NCBI GenBank assembly: GCA_934120715.1
Contig: CAKOUW010000002.1
Location: 1 to 64,000, forward strand
DNA from: an uncultured Bacilli bacterium
Lineage (GTDB): Bacteria > Bacillota_I > Bacilli_A > RF39 > UBA660
Direction of reading: 5' to 3'
Length of the DNA stretch: 64,000 nt
Under the pieces are notes generated by a model that made no database searches, was not told where the DNA came from, and saw only the letters and a program-made list of their open reading frames with translations. Shown here in pieces: positions 15,834-25,131 of this stretch. Within the stretch, counting starts at the first letter, position 1; each line of letters starts with the position of its first letter. The position numbers and the translations under genes were made by a program.

Positions 15834-15866
15834 TTAATCACCTTATATATTTTATTCTTTAATAAT

Positions 15867-16391
15867 TTAAAAATACTTGTCTATAATCTCTTTTATAATG
15901 GAAGTGTATTTTACGTCTTCAACCTTTGTATCCTCTTCTGCTTCTACTAAACATAGTGGTGGAAATAAAACACACCAGAAATTTTTACCTAAACCATCAC
16001 CTAACGTGATTATAAGCGATTCATAATTTCCTTCTTCATAAGTTACTCCTTTATACTTTTTCTCTGGAAAATAATTTATTCCATAATCGATAGAGTAATT
16101 CATTTTACTATTATTTTCAATCAAAGTATTTTGAACTACATTTCCAAACCTTGGCATTAGTTCGTGAATGCTTTCTCTAGTACTAACTATATTTTTAGGG
16201 GTATATTTTATCGCTGATATTTCTGGTTTTAAATTGTTTACTACTTTCTTTTTTAAATCTTGATCATTTTTATCATCACTATTTGCTATTACTCTAAATC
16301 GAATTGAATTTTTAGGAATAATAACATCTGCTGGTTTATCTATTGGTAAAATTACTATTAGAATTGCTATTAAGATTAAAACTTTTTTCAT
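15867..16391 (-). CDS. spoIIR: Stage II sporulation protein R
   Basis: SpoIIR is made in the forespore and secreted into the intermembrane space. There it triggers SpoIIGA to process pro-sigma-E in the mother cell. The 174-residue protein has an N-terminal signal or anchor helix (3-17) and the conserved SpoIIR core: IRFRVIANSDDKNDQDLKKKV, then YEEGNYESLIITLGDGLGKNFWCVLFPPLC. The ATG at 16391 is preferred over TTG at 16409 because GTGAGG lies between. It follows prmC, as in B. subtilis. A hairpin covers its ribosome-binding site (see 16398). Its presence suggests the lineage sporulates or recently did. Confidence 0.92.
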   Translation of the reverse strand: MKKVLILIAILIVILPIDKPADVIIPKNSIRFRVIANSDDKNDQDLKKKVVNNLKPEISAIKYTPKNIVSTRESIHELMPRFGNVVQNTLIENNSKMNYSIDYGINYFPEKKYKGVTYEEGNYESLIITLGDGLGKNFWCVLFPPLCLVEAEEDTKVEDVKYTSIIKEIIDKYF

Positions 16392-16397
16392 ATTAAA

Positions 16398-16422
16398 CCT
16401 CACTTTCAAATTTATAGTGAGG
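16398..16422 (-). promoter_or_regulatory. Hairpin hiding the spoIIR ribosome-binding site
   Basis: CCTCACT and AGTGAGG (read leftward) form a perfect 7-bp stem with an 11-base loop. The 3' arm is the Shine-Dalgarno of spoIIR, six bases before the ATG. It could limit translation from read-through mRNA starting in prmC. Confidence 0.5.
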
Positions 16423-16446
16423 CTTATTTCATAATTTTATACATTT

Positions 16447-17271
16447 TTATAAAATATTTTTAAGTATAAATAGCATTCTATCTCTACCTGACAAATCTTT
16501 TTTCACAATTACTGTTACATCATTAAGATAATCTTTAATTATCTCTTTGATATCATCTGCTTGAGTTTGGCCAATTTCAAAGGCTACTAAACATTTATCT
16601 TTCATATGCTTATCAATATCTTTTAAGATTTTTCTATAGCAATCCAATCCATCTTCTCCAGAGTATAAGGCTATCTCTGGTTCGTTATCTTTTACTATTT
16701 TTTCTATTTCTTCAGTTGTCTTTATGTATGGAGGGTTTGATATGATAACATCATACTTCTTTGTTATATTGGAAAACATATCACTTTCTATTAAATTTGC
16801 TTTGGAATTTAAATTTCCACAGTTTTTGTGGGCAACTTCTAATGCTTTGGGACTTATGTCTATTAAATCCACAGGTTTTGTGGAAACTTTTTTTTCTAGG
16901 GTTAGACCAATGACGCCACTTCCACATCCCAAATCGATAATATCCACAGGTTCTGTGAAATACTTTTTGATATAATTAATTGTATTTTCAACAAGTTCTT
17001 CTGTTTCGAATCTTGGAATTAAAACGTCTTTATTAATTTCAAAATTAATACCATAAAAGTTAACATTCCCTATAACATATTGGATAGGTTGCCCTGTCTT
17101 TAAAGCATCAATTGCTTGTTTATACCTTTGTTCTATGTCTTTAGGGACGTTTTCATTTAGATACATCAGTATTTCTAAAGGATTTTTATGAATTAACTCA
17201 GCTAGTAAAATTTTAGCATGATCTGAGTGTATATTCTTTTTGCCATAAACAAGAAGTTCTTCTATGGTCAT
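16447..17271 (-). CDS. prmC: Release factor glutamine methyltransferase PrmC
   Basis: Methylates the Gln of the GGQ motif of release factors RF1 and RF2. The SAM-binding motif DLGCGSGVIG (113-122) and the catalytic NPPY (179-182) are intact. At 274 residues it has normal length. The ATG lies one base after the stop of prfA, its own substrate, so the two are translationally linked. It is followed by spoIIR, the arrangement of spore-forming Bacilli. Confidence 0.96.
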   Translation of the reverse strand: MTIEELLVYGKKNIHSDHAKILLAELIHKNPLEILMYLNENVPKDIEQRYKQAIDALKTGQPIQYVIGNVNFYGINFEINKDVLIPRFETEELVENTINYIKKYFTEPVDIIDLGCGSGVIGLTLEKKVSTKPVDLIDISPKALEVAHKNCGNLNSKANLIESDMFSNITKKYDVIISNPPYIKTTEEIEKIVKDNEPEIALYSGEDGLDCYRKILKDIDKHMKDKCLVAFEIGQTQADDIKEIIKDYLNDVTVIVKKDLSGRDRMLFILKNIL

Positions 17272-17272
17272 T

Positions 17273-18334
17273 TTATTCTTCTCCCATTAGTTTTCTTTTT
17301 TGATCTTCTTGGATTAAAGCGTCTATAATATCATCAAGGTCACCATCTATAACTCTATCTAAATTCTTTGTAGTAAAGCCAATTCTATGATCAGTTACTC
17401 TGTTTTGTGGATAATTATAAGTTCTAATTTTTTCTGCTCTATCACCAGTTCCTATTTTGCTTTTTCTTTCGGCACCTGCTTCTTCTTGTTGCTTTTGTAA
17501 TTCTAATTCATATAACCTTGTCTTTAAAACCTTCATAGCCTGTTCTTTGTTTTGAATTTGGCTTCTTTCATTTTGACAAGTTACAACTGTATTTGTAGGA
17601 AGGTGAGTTATTCTAACAGCTGAGTCTGTTGTATTGACTCCCTGTCCTCCACAACCACTTGATCTATATATATCTATTCTTAAATCATTTGGATTTATGG
17701 TAATATCAATATCATCATCTGCTTCTGGCATTACTAAGACTGTTGCTGTTGAAGTTTGTAATCTACCATTTGATTCTGTTACCGGAACCCTTTGTACACG
17801 ATGAGAACCACTTTCATATTTTAAAAGCGAATATGCATTCTTTCCTTTAATAATAAATTCTATTTGACTAAAGCCACCTGCTGCTCCATCAACAGAGTTA
17901 TATACTTGATATGAAAAGCCTTTTTTTTCAGCATATCTTGTATACATTCTGAATAGATCTCCAGCAAAAATATTTGCTTCATCACCACCTGCTGCTCCTC
18001 TTATTTCCATAACAACATTTTTCCCATCATTTGGATCTTTTGGTATTAATAAAATTTCTAACTCTTTTTCGAGCTCGACCTTTTTCTCTTCACTATCTTT
18101 TAATTCTTCTCTGGCCATTTCTCCAAGTTCAGGATCTTTAAGCATTTCCTTTGATTCTTCTATGCTAGCTAAAAGTTTTTTGTACTTTTTATAACACACT
18201 ACAGCATCTTCTAAGGAAGCCATTTCTCTTGAGTACTCTTTTGTCTTTTTTAAATCCTTTAATATTTCAGGATCTGATAAAGATTTTTCTAAAGATTCAT
18301 ATTTTTCTAAGATTGCCTCTAATCTTTCTATCAT
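17273..18334 (-). CDS. prfA: Peptide chain release factor 1
   Basis: Terminates translation at UAA and UAG. The peptide-anticodon PVT is in HRVQRVPVTES near residue 190, which marks RF1 rather than RF2. The hydrolysis motif SSGCGGQGVN with GGQ lies near 232. Length 353 is normal. The operon order prfA-prmC is conserved. RF2 (prfB) is not visible in the window. Confidence 0.97.
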   Translation of the reverse strand: MIERLEAILEKYESLEKSLSDPEILKDLKKTKEYSREMASLEDAVVCYKKYKKLLASIEESKEMLKDPELGEMAREELKDSEEKKVELEKELEILLIPKDPNDGKNVVMEIRGAAGGDEANIFAGDLFRMYTRYAEKKGFSYQVYNSVDGAAGGFSQIEFIIKGKNAYSLLKYESGSHRVQRVPVTESNGRLQTSTATVLVMPEADDDIDITINPNDLRIDIYRSSGCGGQGVNTTDSAVRITHLPTNTVVTCQNERSQIQNKEQAMKVLKTRLYELELQKQQEEAGAERKSKIGTGDRAEKIRTYNYPQNRVTDHRIGFTTKNLDRVIDGDLDDIIDALIQEDQKRKLMGEE

Positions 18335-18402
18335 ATTATCATCCCTTTCTTCAAGTTATCGTTATTATATCACGACTAAATTAATATTGGCAAATACCAC
18401 TT

Positions 18403-18433
18403 TAAAAGAAAAAACTAGATTACTGTTCTAGTT
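18403..18433 (-). terminator. Terminator after rpoE
   Basis: AACTAGA (18413-18419) pairs with TCTAGTT (18427-18433), overlapping the rpoE stop codon, and is followed leftward by a T-rich tract. Confidence 0.75.
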
Positions 18434-18857
18434 CTAACTCATCTTCATCTATTACTACTAAATCTTTTAGTTCATCGTTTGTATCATCAGAATAGTCTTC
18501 ATCATCACCATCATCATATGAATCCTCATCTGCATCAGAATCATTTTCCTCTTTTATTTCTTCCATGTCTTCATCATCATCTTCATCAGTTACTTTTACT
18601 ACTTTATCAGATGTATGGCGTGATCTTAAATCCCATGTACCATCTTCTAGTAATATAAATCTTTTATCTGTTGATAGTGCTGTATAATAATCAGCTATCT
18701 TAGTTTCAAATGTTTTTGCTGGTAAATCTAGCAATTCAATTATTTTTTTGAACAAATCAGCTGTATTAAGCGATTTTTTATTTTCTTCCAAAATCAAATT
18801 TGTAATATCTTTATTTGATAATAATTCTAACTCTTCTTTTGTCATTTTGTTTAACAT
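18420..18857 (-). CDS. rpoE: RNA polymerase delta subunit
   Basis: A Bacillota-specific polymerase subunit that increases recycling and sensitivity to the initiating nucleotide. The N-terminal 85 residues form the HARE-HTH domain (LEENKKSLNTADLFKKIIELL through ILLEDGTWDLRSRH). The C-terminal 55 residues are almost all Asp and Glu, the disordered acidic tail that mimics nucleic acid. Length 145 is somewhat short. It sits between argS and prfA; in B. subtilis pyrG follows it, but pyrG is absent here. AGGAGGT precedes the ATG. Confidence 0.93.
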   Translation of the reverse strand: MLNKMTKEELELLSNKDITNLILEENKKSLNTADLFKKIIELLDLPAKTFETKIADYYTALSTDKRFILLEDGTWDLRSRHTSDKVVKVTDEDDDEDMEEIKEENDSDADEDSYDDGDDEDYSDDTNDELKDLVVIDEDELELEQ

Positions 18858-18965
18858 GTTGACCTCCTATATTCAAAACATTATATGCATGTTTAAACGT
18901 TTTGCATGGGTAAAAATTTATCAACAAATTTTATAGCATATATCTTATAGAAATACAATACCTTT

Positions 18966-20714
18966 TTACATTTTTTCTGGAACTTTTATAGCAAGTACAT
19001 TTAATAGCATAACATTTATATCATACACTAATTTAGTTAATACTAACCAAGATTCTTGTAATTTTTGTTCTTTTTCTGTTAACACCTTATTTTCTGTATA
19101 GAATTTATTATACATAGATGTTAATCTATACAAATATTCTGCTATATCATTTAAAGATTTATATTCAAAGGCTCTATTTAAAATTACTGGTAATTCTAAA
19201 ATTATTAGAGCTAAATCTTTTTCTAGATCACTTTTAAAGCAATATATTTTTTCTTGCTTTAGATTTGATGCTTTTTTTAATAATGATTTCATTCTTATAG
19301 TTGAATACAATAGATATGGACCGGTTTTGCCTTCTAAATCAGCAAACTTTTCTACCTCAAATACATAATCAGTACTTCTATATGGTAATAAATCAGCATA
19401 TTTTAGAGCTGCTATAGCTATGTCTTCTGCAACTGAATCTTTTTCTTCTTCACTTACTGTTTCTGGATTAATTCTTTTTAAAGTTTCTTCTTTTACTAAC
19501 TTAATTAATTCCTTTAATGACATGACACCGCCATCACGCGTTTTGAAAGGCTTACCATCTTTACCATTCATTGTTCCAAATCCAATAAAGCTTAACTTTA
19601 CATTATCATCCACTAACTTTGCTAAACGTGCGGCACGAAAAACTTGTTCAAAATGAAGTTCTTGTCTTCCGTCTACACAATACCAAATTTCATCTGGGTT
19701 ATATTTTTTCTTACGTTCTAAAATTGTTGCCAGATCAGTTGTTGCATACGATAAAGTATTATTTGATTTTATAAATAAAAGTGGAGGCATTGGTGATGTA
19801 TCTGTATCTTTTTTCACATCAACTATTTTGGCATTTTCACTATCTTGAAGCAGATGCTTAGTTTCAAATATTTCCTTTAATTCATCAAAATATTCTGCAG
19901 CATCGCTTTCTCCTTGCCATAATTCAAAATTAATATTTAGACGATCATATACTTTTTTTATATCTTTTTTTGATATTTCTACAACTCTTTTCCATAAATC
20001 GTAATAACCCCTTGTATGGCTTTGTATTTTTAGTGTTACATCTCTGGCTTCTTCTAGATATGATTCATCTTCTTTAGATTTATTTGAAGCATATGGATAT
20101 ATTTCTTCTAAATCTTTATTTGTTATTGGCAATTCTATTTCATTATAATCGCCGGTATATGAATCGTTAAAATAATCTAGGTTTGGATATCTCTTTTTTA
20201 TTTCTAATACTACTAATCCCAATGGTCTGCCGTAGTCTCCTAGATGAGCATCACCTAATACTTCATAACCCAAAAGTGAAGCCAATCTCTTTAAAGCTTC
20301 TCCAATATTAGCAGATCTTAAGTGTCCTACGTGAAGGGCTTTAGATACATTTGCTCCTCCATAATCTATTACTACTTTCTTTGGTGGAAGTTTGTCAATA
20401 TTATTATTGATGTTAGTACTAATGCTATTTAAGGAATTAATAAGGCAAGAATCACTTAATGTAATATTTATAAAGCCTGGGCCTGCTATATTCGTATTAG
20501 TAAAATTATCATCCCTGTCTAGTTCTTTTTTTATATCTTCAGCTATTTCACGCGGATTTTTACCATACTTTTTAGCCAATGACATAGCATCATTTATCTG
20601 ATATTGGCCAAGATCTTTTCTACTAGATGGCTTTAATGTTAAATCATTAATTTCATAGCCTGATTTTTTGCATATTTCTTTTAATTCATTTTCAATATCC
20701 TTTATTATACTCAT
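18966..20714 (-). CDS. argS: Arginyl-tRNA synthetase
   Basis: Class I synthetase that charges tRNA-Arg in the cytoplasm. The N-terminal Arg-tRNA recognition domain is followed by the HIGH motif as HVGH (128-131, in GGANVSKALHVGHLRS). A degenerate KMSKS region (GKPFKTRDGG) lies near 400 and the C-terminal anticodon domain ends in the typical AIKVPEKM. At 582 residues it is slightly longer than the B. subtilis enzyme. The start at 20714 abuts the stop of ywiB, a conserved pairing. Confidence 0.97.
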   Translation of the reverse strand: MSIIKDIENELKEICKKSGYEINDLTLKPSSRKDLGQYQINDAMSLAKKYGKNPREIAEDIKKELDRDDNFTNTNIAGPGFINITLSDSCLINSLNSISTNINNNIDKLPPKKVVIDYGGANVSKALHVGHLRSANIGEALKRLASLLGYEVLGDAHLGDYGRPLGLVVLEIKKRYPNLDYFNDSYTGDYNEIELPITNKDLEEIYPYASNKSKEDESYLEEARDVTLKIQSHTRGYYDLWKRVVEISKKDIKKVYDRLNINFELWQGESDAAEYFDELKEIFETKHLLQDSENAKIVDVKKDTDTSPMPPLLFIKSNNTLSYATTDLATILERKKKYNPDEIWYCVDGRQELHFEQVFRAARLAKLVDDNVKLSFIGFGTMNGKDGKPFKTRDGGVMSLKELIKLVKEETLKRINPETVSEEEKDSVAEDIAIAALKYADLLPYRSTDYVFEVEKFADLEGKTGPYLLYSTIRMKSLLKKASNLKQEKIYCFKSDLEKDLALIILELPVILNRAFEYKSLNDIAEYLYRLTSMYNKFYTENKVLTEKEQKLQESWLVLTKLVYDINVMLLNVLAIKVPEKM

Positions 20715-21065
20715 CTAAATCACCTCTATTTTATATATAAATTTTTCTTCTATTTCATAGTGTATTTCAATATTTCTGTCTTTTTGAATAATACTTGTTG
20801 TATAAATATTTAAATTTAAGGATTTGTTTAAATCTTTTATTAAAATTTCACCAATAGTTAATTTTTCATTTATAAAATTGTACTTCATTAGTATATTTTT
20901 ATTTTCTCTGGTTAAAATACCTTTATCATAATAATATTTAACTAATGTATCGTCTTTTTCTTTATATGTTAGAACTCTGCTATTTTCTTGATAGTGAGCT
21001 ATAGTTTCAAAAACTATATGGCTGTTCTCATTGGAAATAGATACTTTTATATTGATTTTTGCCAT
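20715..21065 (-). CDS. ywiB: YwiB family protein (DUF1934, calycin-like beta-barrel)
   Basis: A 116-residue protein of unknown function, rich in predicted beta strands, resembling B. subtilis YwiB. Support comes mainly from position, since ywiB is directly upstream of argS in many Bacilli, and from the DUF1934 pattern (a YKEKDDTLVKYY-like strand region and a repeated IHYEI strand near the end). It contacts argS with no gap and has a promoter at 21095. Confidence 0.75.
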   Translation of the reverse strand: MAKINIKVSISNENSHIVFETIAHYQENSRVLTYKEKDDTLVKYYYDKGILTRENKNILMKYNFINEKLTIGEILIKDLNKSLNLNIYTTSIIQKDRNIEIHYEIEEKFIYKIEVI

Positions 21066-21094
21066 TTAATCACCTATATGAAATTTCTGGTACG

Positions 21095-21103
21095 ATTATA
21101 ACA
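21095..21103 (-). promoter_or_regulatory. Extended -10 promoter for ywiB-argS
   Basis: Leftward the bases read TGTTATAAT, that is TG-N-TATAAT, about 30 bases before the ywiB ATG. The -35 is weak, as expected for an extended -10 promoter. Confidence 0.5.
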
Positions 21104-21170
21104 TATAATTATAAATTTTAATACATATTTTATTTTTTTATTTAAATACTAATAAAGAAAGGAGCTTCTT

Positions 21171-23129
21171 ATGAAAAAATTTATTTCAAAACTTATTATT
21201 TTTTCTTTTTTTATTTTTATTATTGCTATAGGTGGTATTTTTATATATGTTAAAACAGCTCCTAAAATACAAATTAATACTGCTAACAGTTTGGTTTTAT
21301 ATGATAACACTGAAAATGTTTTCTTTCAAGGCAATGAGTCAAAGGAATGGGTTAATTTAGATAATATTTCAGAATATTTGATAAAGGCTACTATTTATAC
21401 CGAGGATAAGAATTTTTATAAGCATAAGGGTTTTGATTTTTTTAGAATTTTAAAAGCTAGTTATGTTAATATACGTAGTGGTTCAACTAAGCAGGGAGCA
21501 TCTACTATAACACAGCAATATGCTAAAAACTTGTTTTTGGATTTTGAAAAAACTTGGAAGAGAAAATGGGACGAGATGTGGTATACATTAAGAATTGAAG
21601 CTAATTATTCAAAAGATGAAATTCTTGAAGGTTACTTAAATACTATTAATTATGGTCATGGGAAATATGGTATTGAAAATGCTAGTAGATTTTATTTTGA
21701 TAAGGCAGCAAGGGATCTAGATTTGGCAGAGGCAACTATTTTAACAGGCATTCCAAAATCTCCTTCTAATTATTCGCCTTTAGTAAATTTTGATTTAGCA
21801 AAGAAAAGACAGTTAGCTATACTTAAATTAATGGTTAAAAACAATGTTATTACAGAAGATGAATTAAATGATGCATATAATGAAGAATTAAAATTCTATG
21901 GTAAAGATAATACAGATGAATTGAGTACTATTATGTATTATCAGGATGCAGTTTTAAAAGAATTAAAGAAAATAGATACAATACCTATATCTTATAATGA
22001 CAATAAGGGATTAAAAATTTATACTAATTTGGATCTGAAGGCACAACAGAGTTTAGAAAAAAATGTTAGAGAAAGTATCCCTGATGAATCAAAATTAGAG
22101 ACAGCTGCTATTATGATGAATCCAAATACCGGTGGTATAATTGCCTTAGTTGGTGGGAGAGATTACAATAAGTCATCATATAATAGAGCAACCGATTCAT
22201 TAAGACAAGTTGGTTCTACAATGAAGCCTTTTTTATACTATGCTGCTTTGGAAAATGGTTTTACTTCTAGTTCAGCATTTACAAGTGAAGCAACTACATT
22301 TACTTTTAGTAATCAAAGTGATTATTCGCCTAAAAATTATAATGAAAAGTACGGAAATAAACCAATATCAATGGGAACAGCAATTGCTTATTCAGAAAAT
22401 ATCTATGCTGTCAAAACGCACTTATTTTTAGGAAGTGATGCCTTAATAAATGTAGCTAAGAGAGTTGGTATAACTAAAAAACTTGAAGATATTCCTTCTC
22501 TTCCTTTGGGAACAAATGAAATTAATATAATTGAAATGGCAGCTGGATACTCAGCATTTGCTAATTCTGGCTACAAAGTTACTCCTCATTTAATTGAAAA
22601 AGTAGTTGATAATGATGGTAATGTTCTTTATGAATGTAAAAATAAAAAAGAACTAGTTCTTAATTCAAGTTTAACATTTATTTTAGATAACTTATTAACT
22701 GCTACATATGATCCGGATTATATTGATTATAATTATCCGACTGCTATTAGTTTAGCTTCTAAGCTAACACATAAATATGCTCTTAAGAGTGGTACAACTA
22801 ATGGTGATAATTGGAATATTGGCTTTAATAAAGATGTTGTATGTGCTGTATGGGTTGGTTATGATGATAATAGCTATTTAAAGTCTTCGGAATATAAATA
22901 TTCCCAAAATATTTGGTATAAATCAATTGAAGATTATGAAGCCGGTAAACCCGATTCTTGGTATGAAACACCTAAAAATGTATCGGCTGTTTTGGTAGAT
23001 CCTATTTCCGGAAAACTAGCTAATGAGAATACTGAGAAAAAAAAGATGATGTATTTTATTAAGGGAACTGAACCAACGGATACGATGCAAACATTTGATG
23101 AAAAAAGTGCCTCATATAATTCTGAATAA
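21171..23129 (+). CDS. Class A penicillin-binding protein (transglycosylase/transpeptidase)
   Basis: A bifunctional peptidoglycan synthase. An N-terminal membrane anchor (about 5-27) leads into a GT51 transglycosylase domain with the catalytic Glu motif TEDKNFYKHKG and the QGASTITQQYAKNL stretch. The transpeptidase domain has SxxK as STMK near residue 350, SxN as SEN and KTG as KSGT. Length 652 is compact for the class and there is no long C-terminal extension. An AAGGAG site precedes the ATG at 21171. It is first in a rightward island against the local strand bias, divergent from ywiB. Confidence 0.94.
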   Translation: MKKFISKLIIFSFFIFIIAIGGIFIYVKTAPKIQINTANSLVLYDNTENVFFQGNESKEWVNLDNISEYLIKATIYTEDKNFYKHKGFDFFRILKASYVNIRSGSTKQGASTITQQYAKNLFLDFEKTWKRKWDEMWYTLRIEANYSKDEILEGYLNTINYGHGKYGIENASRFYFDKAARDLDLAEATILTGIPKSPSNYSPLVNFDLAKKRQLAILKLMVKNNVITEDELNDAYNEELKFYGKDNTDELSTIMYYQDAVLKELKKIDTIPISYNDNKGLKIYTNLDLKAQQSLEKNVRESIPDESKLETAAIMMNPNTGGIIALVGGRDYNKSSYNRATDSLRQVGSTMKPFLYYAALENGFTSSSAFTSEATTFTFSNQSDYSPKNYNEKYGNKPISMGTAIAYSENIYAVKTHLFLGSDALINVAKRVGITKKLEDIPSLPLGTNEINIIEMAAGYSAFANSGYKVTPHLIEKVVDNDGNVLYECKNKKELVLNSSLTFILDNLLTATYDPDYIDYNYPTAISLASKLTHKYALKSGTTNGDNWNIGFNKDVVCAVWVGYDDNSYLKSSEYKYSQNIWYKSIEDYEAGKPDSWYETPKNVSAVLVDPISGKLANENTEKKKMMYFIKGTEPTDTMQTFDEKSASYNSE

Positions 23130-23158
23130 TTGACATAGTCCTACTTTAATGCTATTAT
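23130..23158 (+). promoter_or_regulatory. Strong promoter for the small membrane protein gene
   Basis: A perfect -35 TTGACA (23130-23135), 17-base spacer and -10 TATTAT (23153-23158) start one base after the PBP stop. Transcription would begin near 23165, right at the TAGGAGG ribosome-binding site, giving a very short leader. Confidence 0.75.
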
Positions 23159-23177
23159 TGATAATAGGAGGAATTGT

Positions 23178-23417
23178 ATGAAGAATGATACTTTAGATAG
23201 ACAAGTTAAGGAAGATAGAGCATTACTTTTATTGTCTGGAATTATTAATTTTCCTATAGGATTTGCTTTATATTTTTATTTTAAAGATAAAAAAGGAAAA
23301 GAAGACTATGCAAAATTTGCTAGAATGAGTGGATATCTTGGATTGTTCCTATTGATCTTTTTAATAGCTTCTTTCTTAATTATATATACATATTACTTAT
23401 TTAATAGTTCTTTTTAA
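23178..23417 (+). CDS. Small membrane protein, two helices, unknown
   Basis: A 79-residue protein I do not recognise. A charged N-terminus (about 15 residues) precedes a hydrophobic helix (16-34), a short Lys-rich cytoplasmic loop (KDKKGKEDYAKFA), and a second helix (50-73). This loop pattern resembles small DUF4870 or TM2-type proteins, but I would not name it. It has its own strong promoter and a terminator, so it is a single-gene unit, with a perfect AGGAGG upstream. Confidence 0.65.
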   Translation: MKNDTLDRQVKEDRALLLLSGIINFPIGFALYFYFKDKKGKEDYAKFARMSGYLGLFLLIFLIASFLIIYTYYLFNSSF

Positions 23418-23424
23418 AATTATT

Positions 23425-23451
23425 AGCCATTATTAAGTGGCTTTTTTTTTT
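23425..23451 (+). terminator. Intrinsic terminator
   Basis: AGCCA (23425-23429) and TGGCT (23438-23442) form the stem, followed by ten T. It ends the small membrane protein transcript. Confidence 0.8.
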
Positions 23452-23485
23452 GCATTTTGATATAATTATTAAGGTGGAGGAATGT

Positions 23486-24013
23486 ATGATGATAGTTGTT
23501 GCAGTTTGTGTTGCTTTAATTATAGTAATTTGTATTTTTTGTAAGGTTTATAATAATAAATTTAGATTTGTAATTATAAAAATTGAAGAGGCTAAAAATA
23601 CATTAGATTTACATCTACAAAAAAAACAAGAGTTATTCGAAAAAGTTAGACCTATTGTTTCTAAAGAACTAAATAATGATGGAGTCTTGGACTATTTAGA
23701 AAATCTTTTGGATCTTAATCAGGTAGAAATTAATGATTTGTATACTAGAGCATATAATGAATTATTTAAAATATTAGATGATAATGATGAATTATTAAAA
23801 AATGAAGAATTATCAGTAATTATTGATGATATTAATAATAACGAAATTGATTTACTAGCAGCAATCAAATTTTATAATGACTCTGCTGTTACGTACAATA
23901 AATTAGTATCCTCTTTTCCTTCTAAAATTATTGCTTTTTTTAGAAGATATAAGAAGTATGAACTTTATAATAATGAGAAAAGAAAAATATATGATATTTT
24001 AAATGAGGACTAA
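23486..24013 (+). CDS. LemA-like membrane-anchored helical protein
   Basis: A 175-residue protein with one N-terminal transmembrane helix (2-20) and then a helical, coiled-coil-prone domain. The pattern YNNKFRFVIIKIEEAKNTLDLHLQKKQELFEKVRPIV followed by helix repeats resembles LemA, whose function is not firmly established. The start at 23486 follows GGTGGAGG; the frame extends upstream into the preceding terminator but without a site. A pta gene follows after 9 bases, so the two may be one operon. Confidence 0.6.
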   Translation: MMIVVAVCVALIIVICIFCKVYNNKFRFVIIKIEEAKNTLDLHLQKKQELFEKVRPIVSKELNNDGVLDYLENLLDLNQVEINDLYTRAYNELFKILDDNDELLKNEELSVIIDDINNNEIDLLAAIKFYNDSAVTYNKLVSSFPSKIIAFFRRYKKYELYNNEKRKIYDILNED

Positions 24014-24022
24014 GGTGATTAG

Positions 24023-25027
24023 ATGAGTTTTATTGATAATATTAAAAATAGAGCTAAGAAGTGTAAAGCTAAAATAGTTTTACCAGAATATAATGATATA
24101 AGAGTATTAAAGGCTGCAGTTGAAGCAACAAAAGAGGGAATTAGTAATATTATAATTATTGGGTCAATTAAAGAAATTAGGGAAGTTTGGAAGGATTTTG
24201 ACTCTAGTGGTATTGAAATTATTGATCCGAAAGCGAGTGAGCTTACAGAGGCGTTTGTTAATAAGTTGGTTGAACTTAGAAAAAATAAGGGTATGACGTA
24301 TGTTATGGCAAAGGAATTATTATTATCTGATTACATGTATTTTGCTTGTATGATGGTAAAGTTGGAATTGGCTGATGGAGTTGTATCTGGTGCATGTCAT
24401 TCTACTTCTAATACATTAAGACCGGCTTTGCAAATTATTAAAACAGAGCCAAAATGTAAATTGGTTTCAGCTTTTTTCTTAATGGTCGTTCCAGACTGTA
24501 CTTATGGTGAAAATGGTACTTTTATTTTTGCTGATTGTGGACTTGTTCAAAATCCTTCTTCATTGGAGCTTGCCGAAATAGCTGTTAGTAGTGCTAATAG
24601 TTTCAGTCTTTTAGTACAAAAAGAACCAATTGTTGCTCTGCTTTCGCATTCATCTAAAGGAAGTGCTAGCCATCCTGATGTTGATAAAGTTAAGGGGGCA
24701 GTTGTTATTGCAAATAATAATTATCCTGACTATAAAATTGATGGTGAATTACAGTTGGATGCGGCAATTGTTCCTGAAATTGCTAATGGTAAAGCACCAA
24801 ATAGTTTAGTGGCCGGTAAAGCTAATGTTTTAATTTTTCCTGATTTAGATGCTGGTAATATTGGTTATAAATTGGTACAGAGATTAGGAAAAGCAGAAGC
24901 ATATGGACCAATATGTCAAGGTATTGCATCTCCTGTTAATGATTTGTCAAGAGGATGTTCAGTTGAAGATATAATTGGTGTTATTGCAATTACTGCTGTA
25001 CAAGCTCAAGAAAAAATTATGATTTAA
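24023..25027 (+). CDS. pta: Phosphate acetyltransferase
   Basis: Converts acetyl-CoA and phosphate to acetyl phosphate, which acetate kinase uses for ATP in fermentation. The PTA_PTB fold is clear: the N-terminal RAKKCKAKIVLPEYNDIRVLKAA, then GVVSGACHSTSNTLRPALQI, the Ser/Arg-containing substrate region ALLSHSSKGSASHP, and the C-terminal GPICQGIASPVNDLSRGCS. Length 334 matches Bacillota Pta. Phosphate butyryltransferase is less likely because the NDLSRGC end is typical of Pta. ackA is not in the window. Confidence 0.93.
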   Translation: MSFIDNIKNRAKKCKAKIVLPEYNDIRVLKAAVEATKEGISNIIIIGSIKEIREVWKDFDSSGIEIIDPKASELTEAFVNKLVELRKNKGMTYVMAKELLLSDYMYFACMMVKLELADGVVSGACHSTSNTLRPALQIIKTEPKCKLVSAFFLMVVPDCTYGENGTFIFADCGLVQNPSSLELAEIAVSSANSFSLLVQKEPIVALLSHSSKGSASHPDVDKVKGAVVIANNNYPDYKIDGELQLDAAIVPEIANGKAPNSLVAGKANVLIFPDLDAGNIGYKLVQRLGKAEAYGPICQGIASPVNDLSRGCSVEDIIGVIAITAVQAQEKIMI

Positions 25028-25108
25028 AAATAGTAAAAAAAGAGTACATTTTGATTGTTATGCTTCTTAGATGTCGAAACAGATATATATCAATTATGTA
25101 CTATTTTT
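25026..25108. terminator. Bidirectional terminator between pta and ung
   Basis: AAAAATAGTA (25026-25035) pairs perfectly with TACTATTTTT (25099-25108). An inner, competing stem joins GTACAT (25044-25049) with ATGTAC (25096-25101). The convergent location suits termination of both pta and ung. Confidence 0.6.
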
Positions 25109-25131
25109 ATTATTATATTCTATGTAATTTT

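Noticed and set aside
15834..15866. yybP-ykoY manganese riboswitch for mntP
   Set aside because: The short spacers around mntP contain no matching conserved loop sequences.
20715..21170. T-box leader for argS
   Set aside because: argS directly abuts ywiB and no T-box motif (TGG in an NGGTGGNACC bulge) is visible before ywiB or argS.
23005..23014. TTTCCGGAAA palindrome in the PBP gene as a further Noc site
   Set aside because: The central CG of the ATTTCCCGGGAAAT consensus is missing, so the half-site spacing is wrong. It fits ordinary codons.
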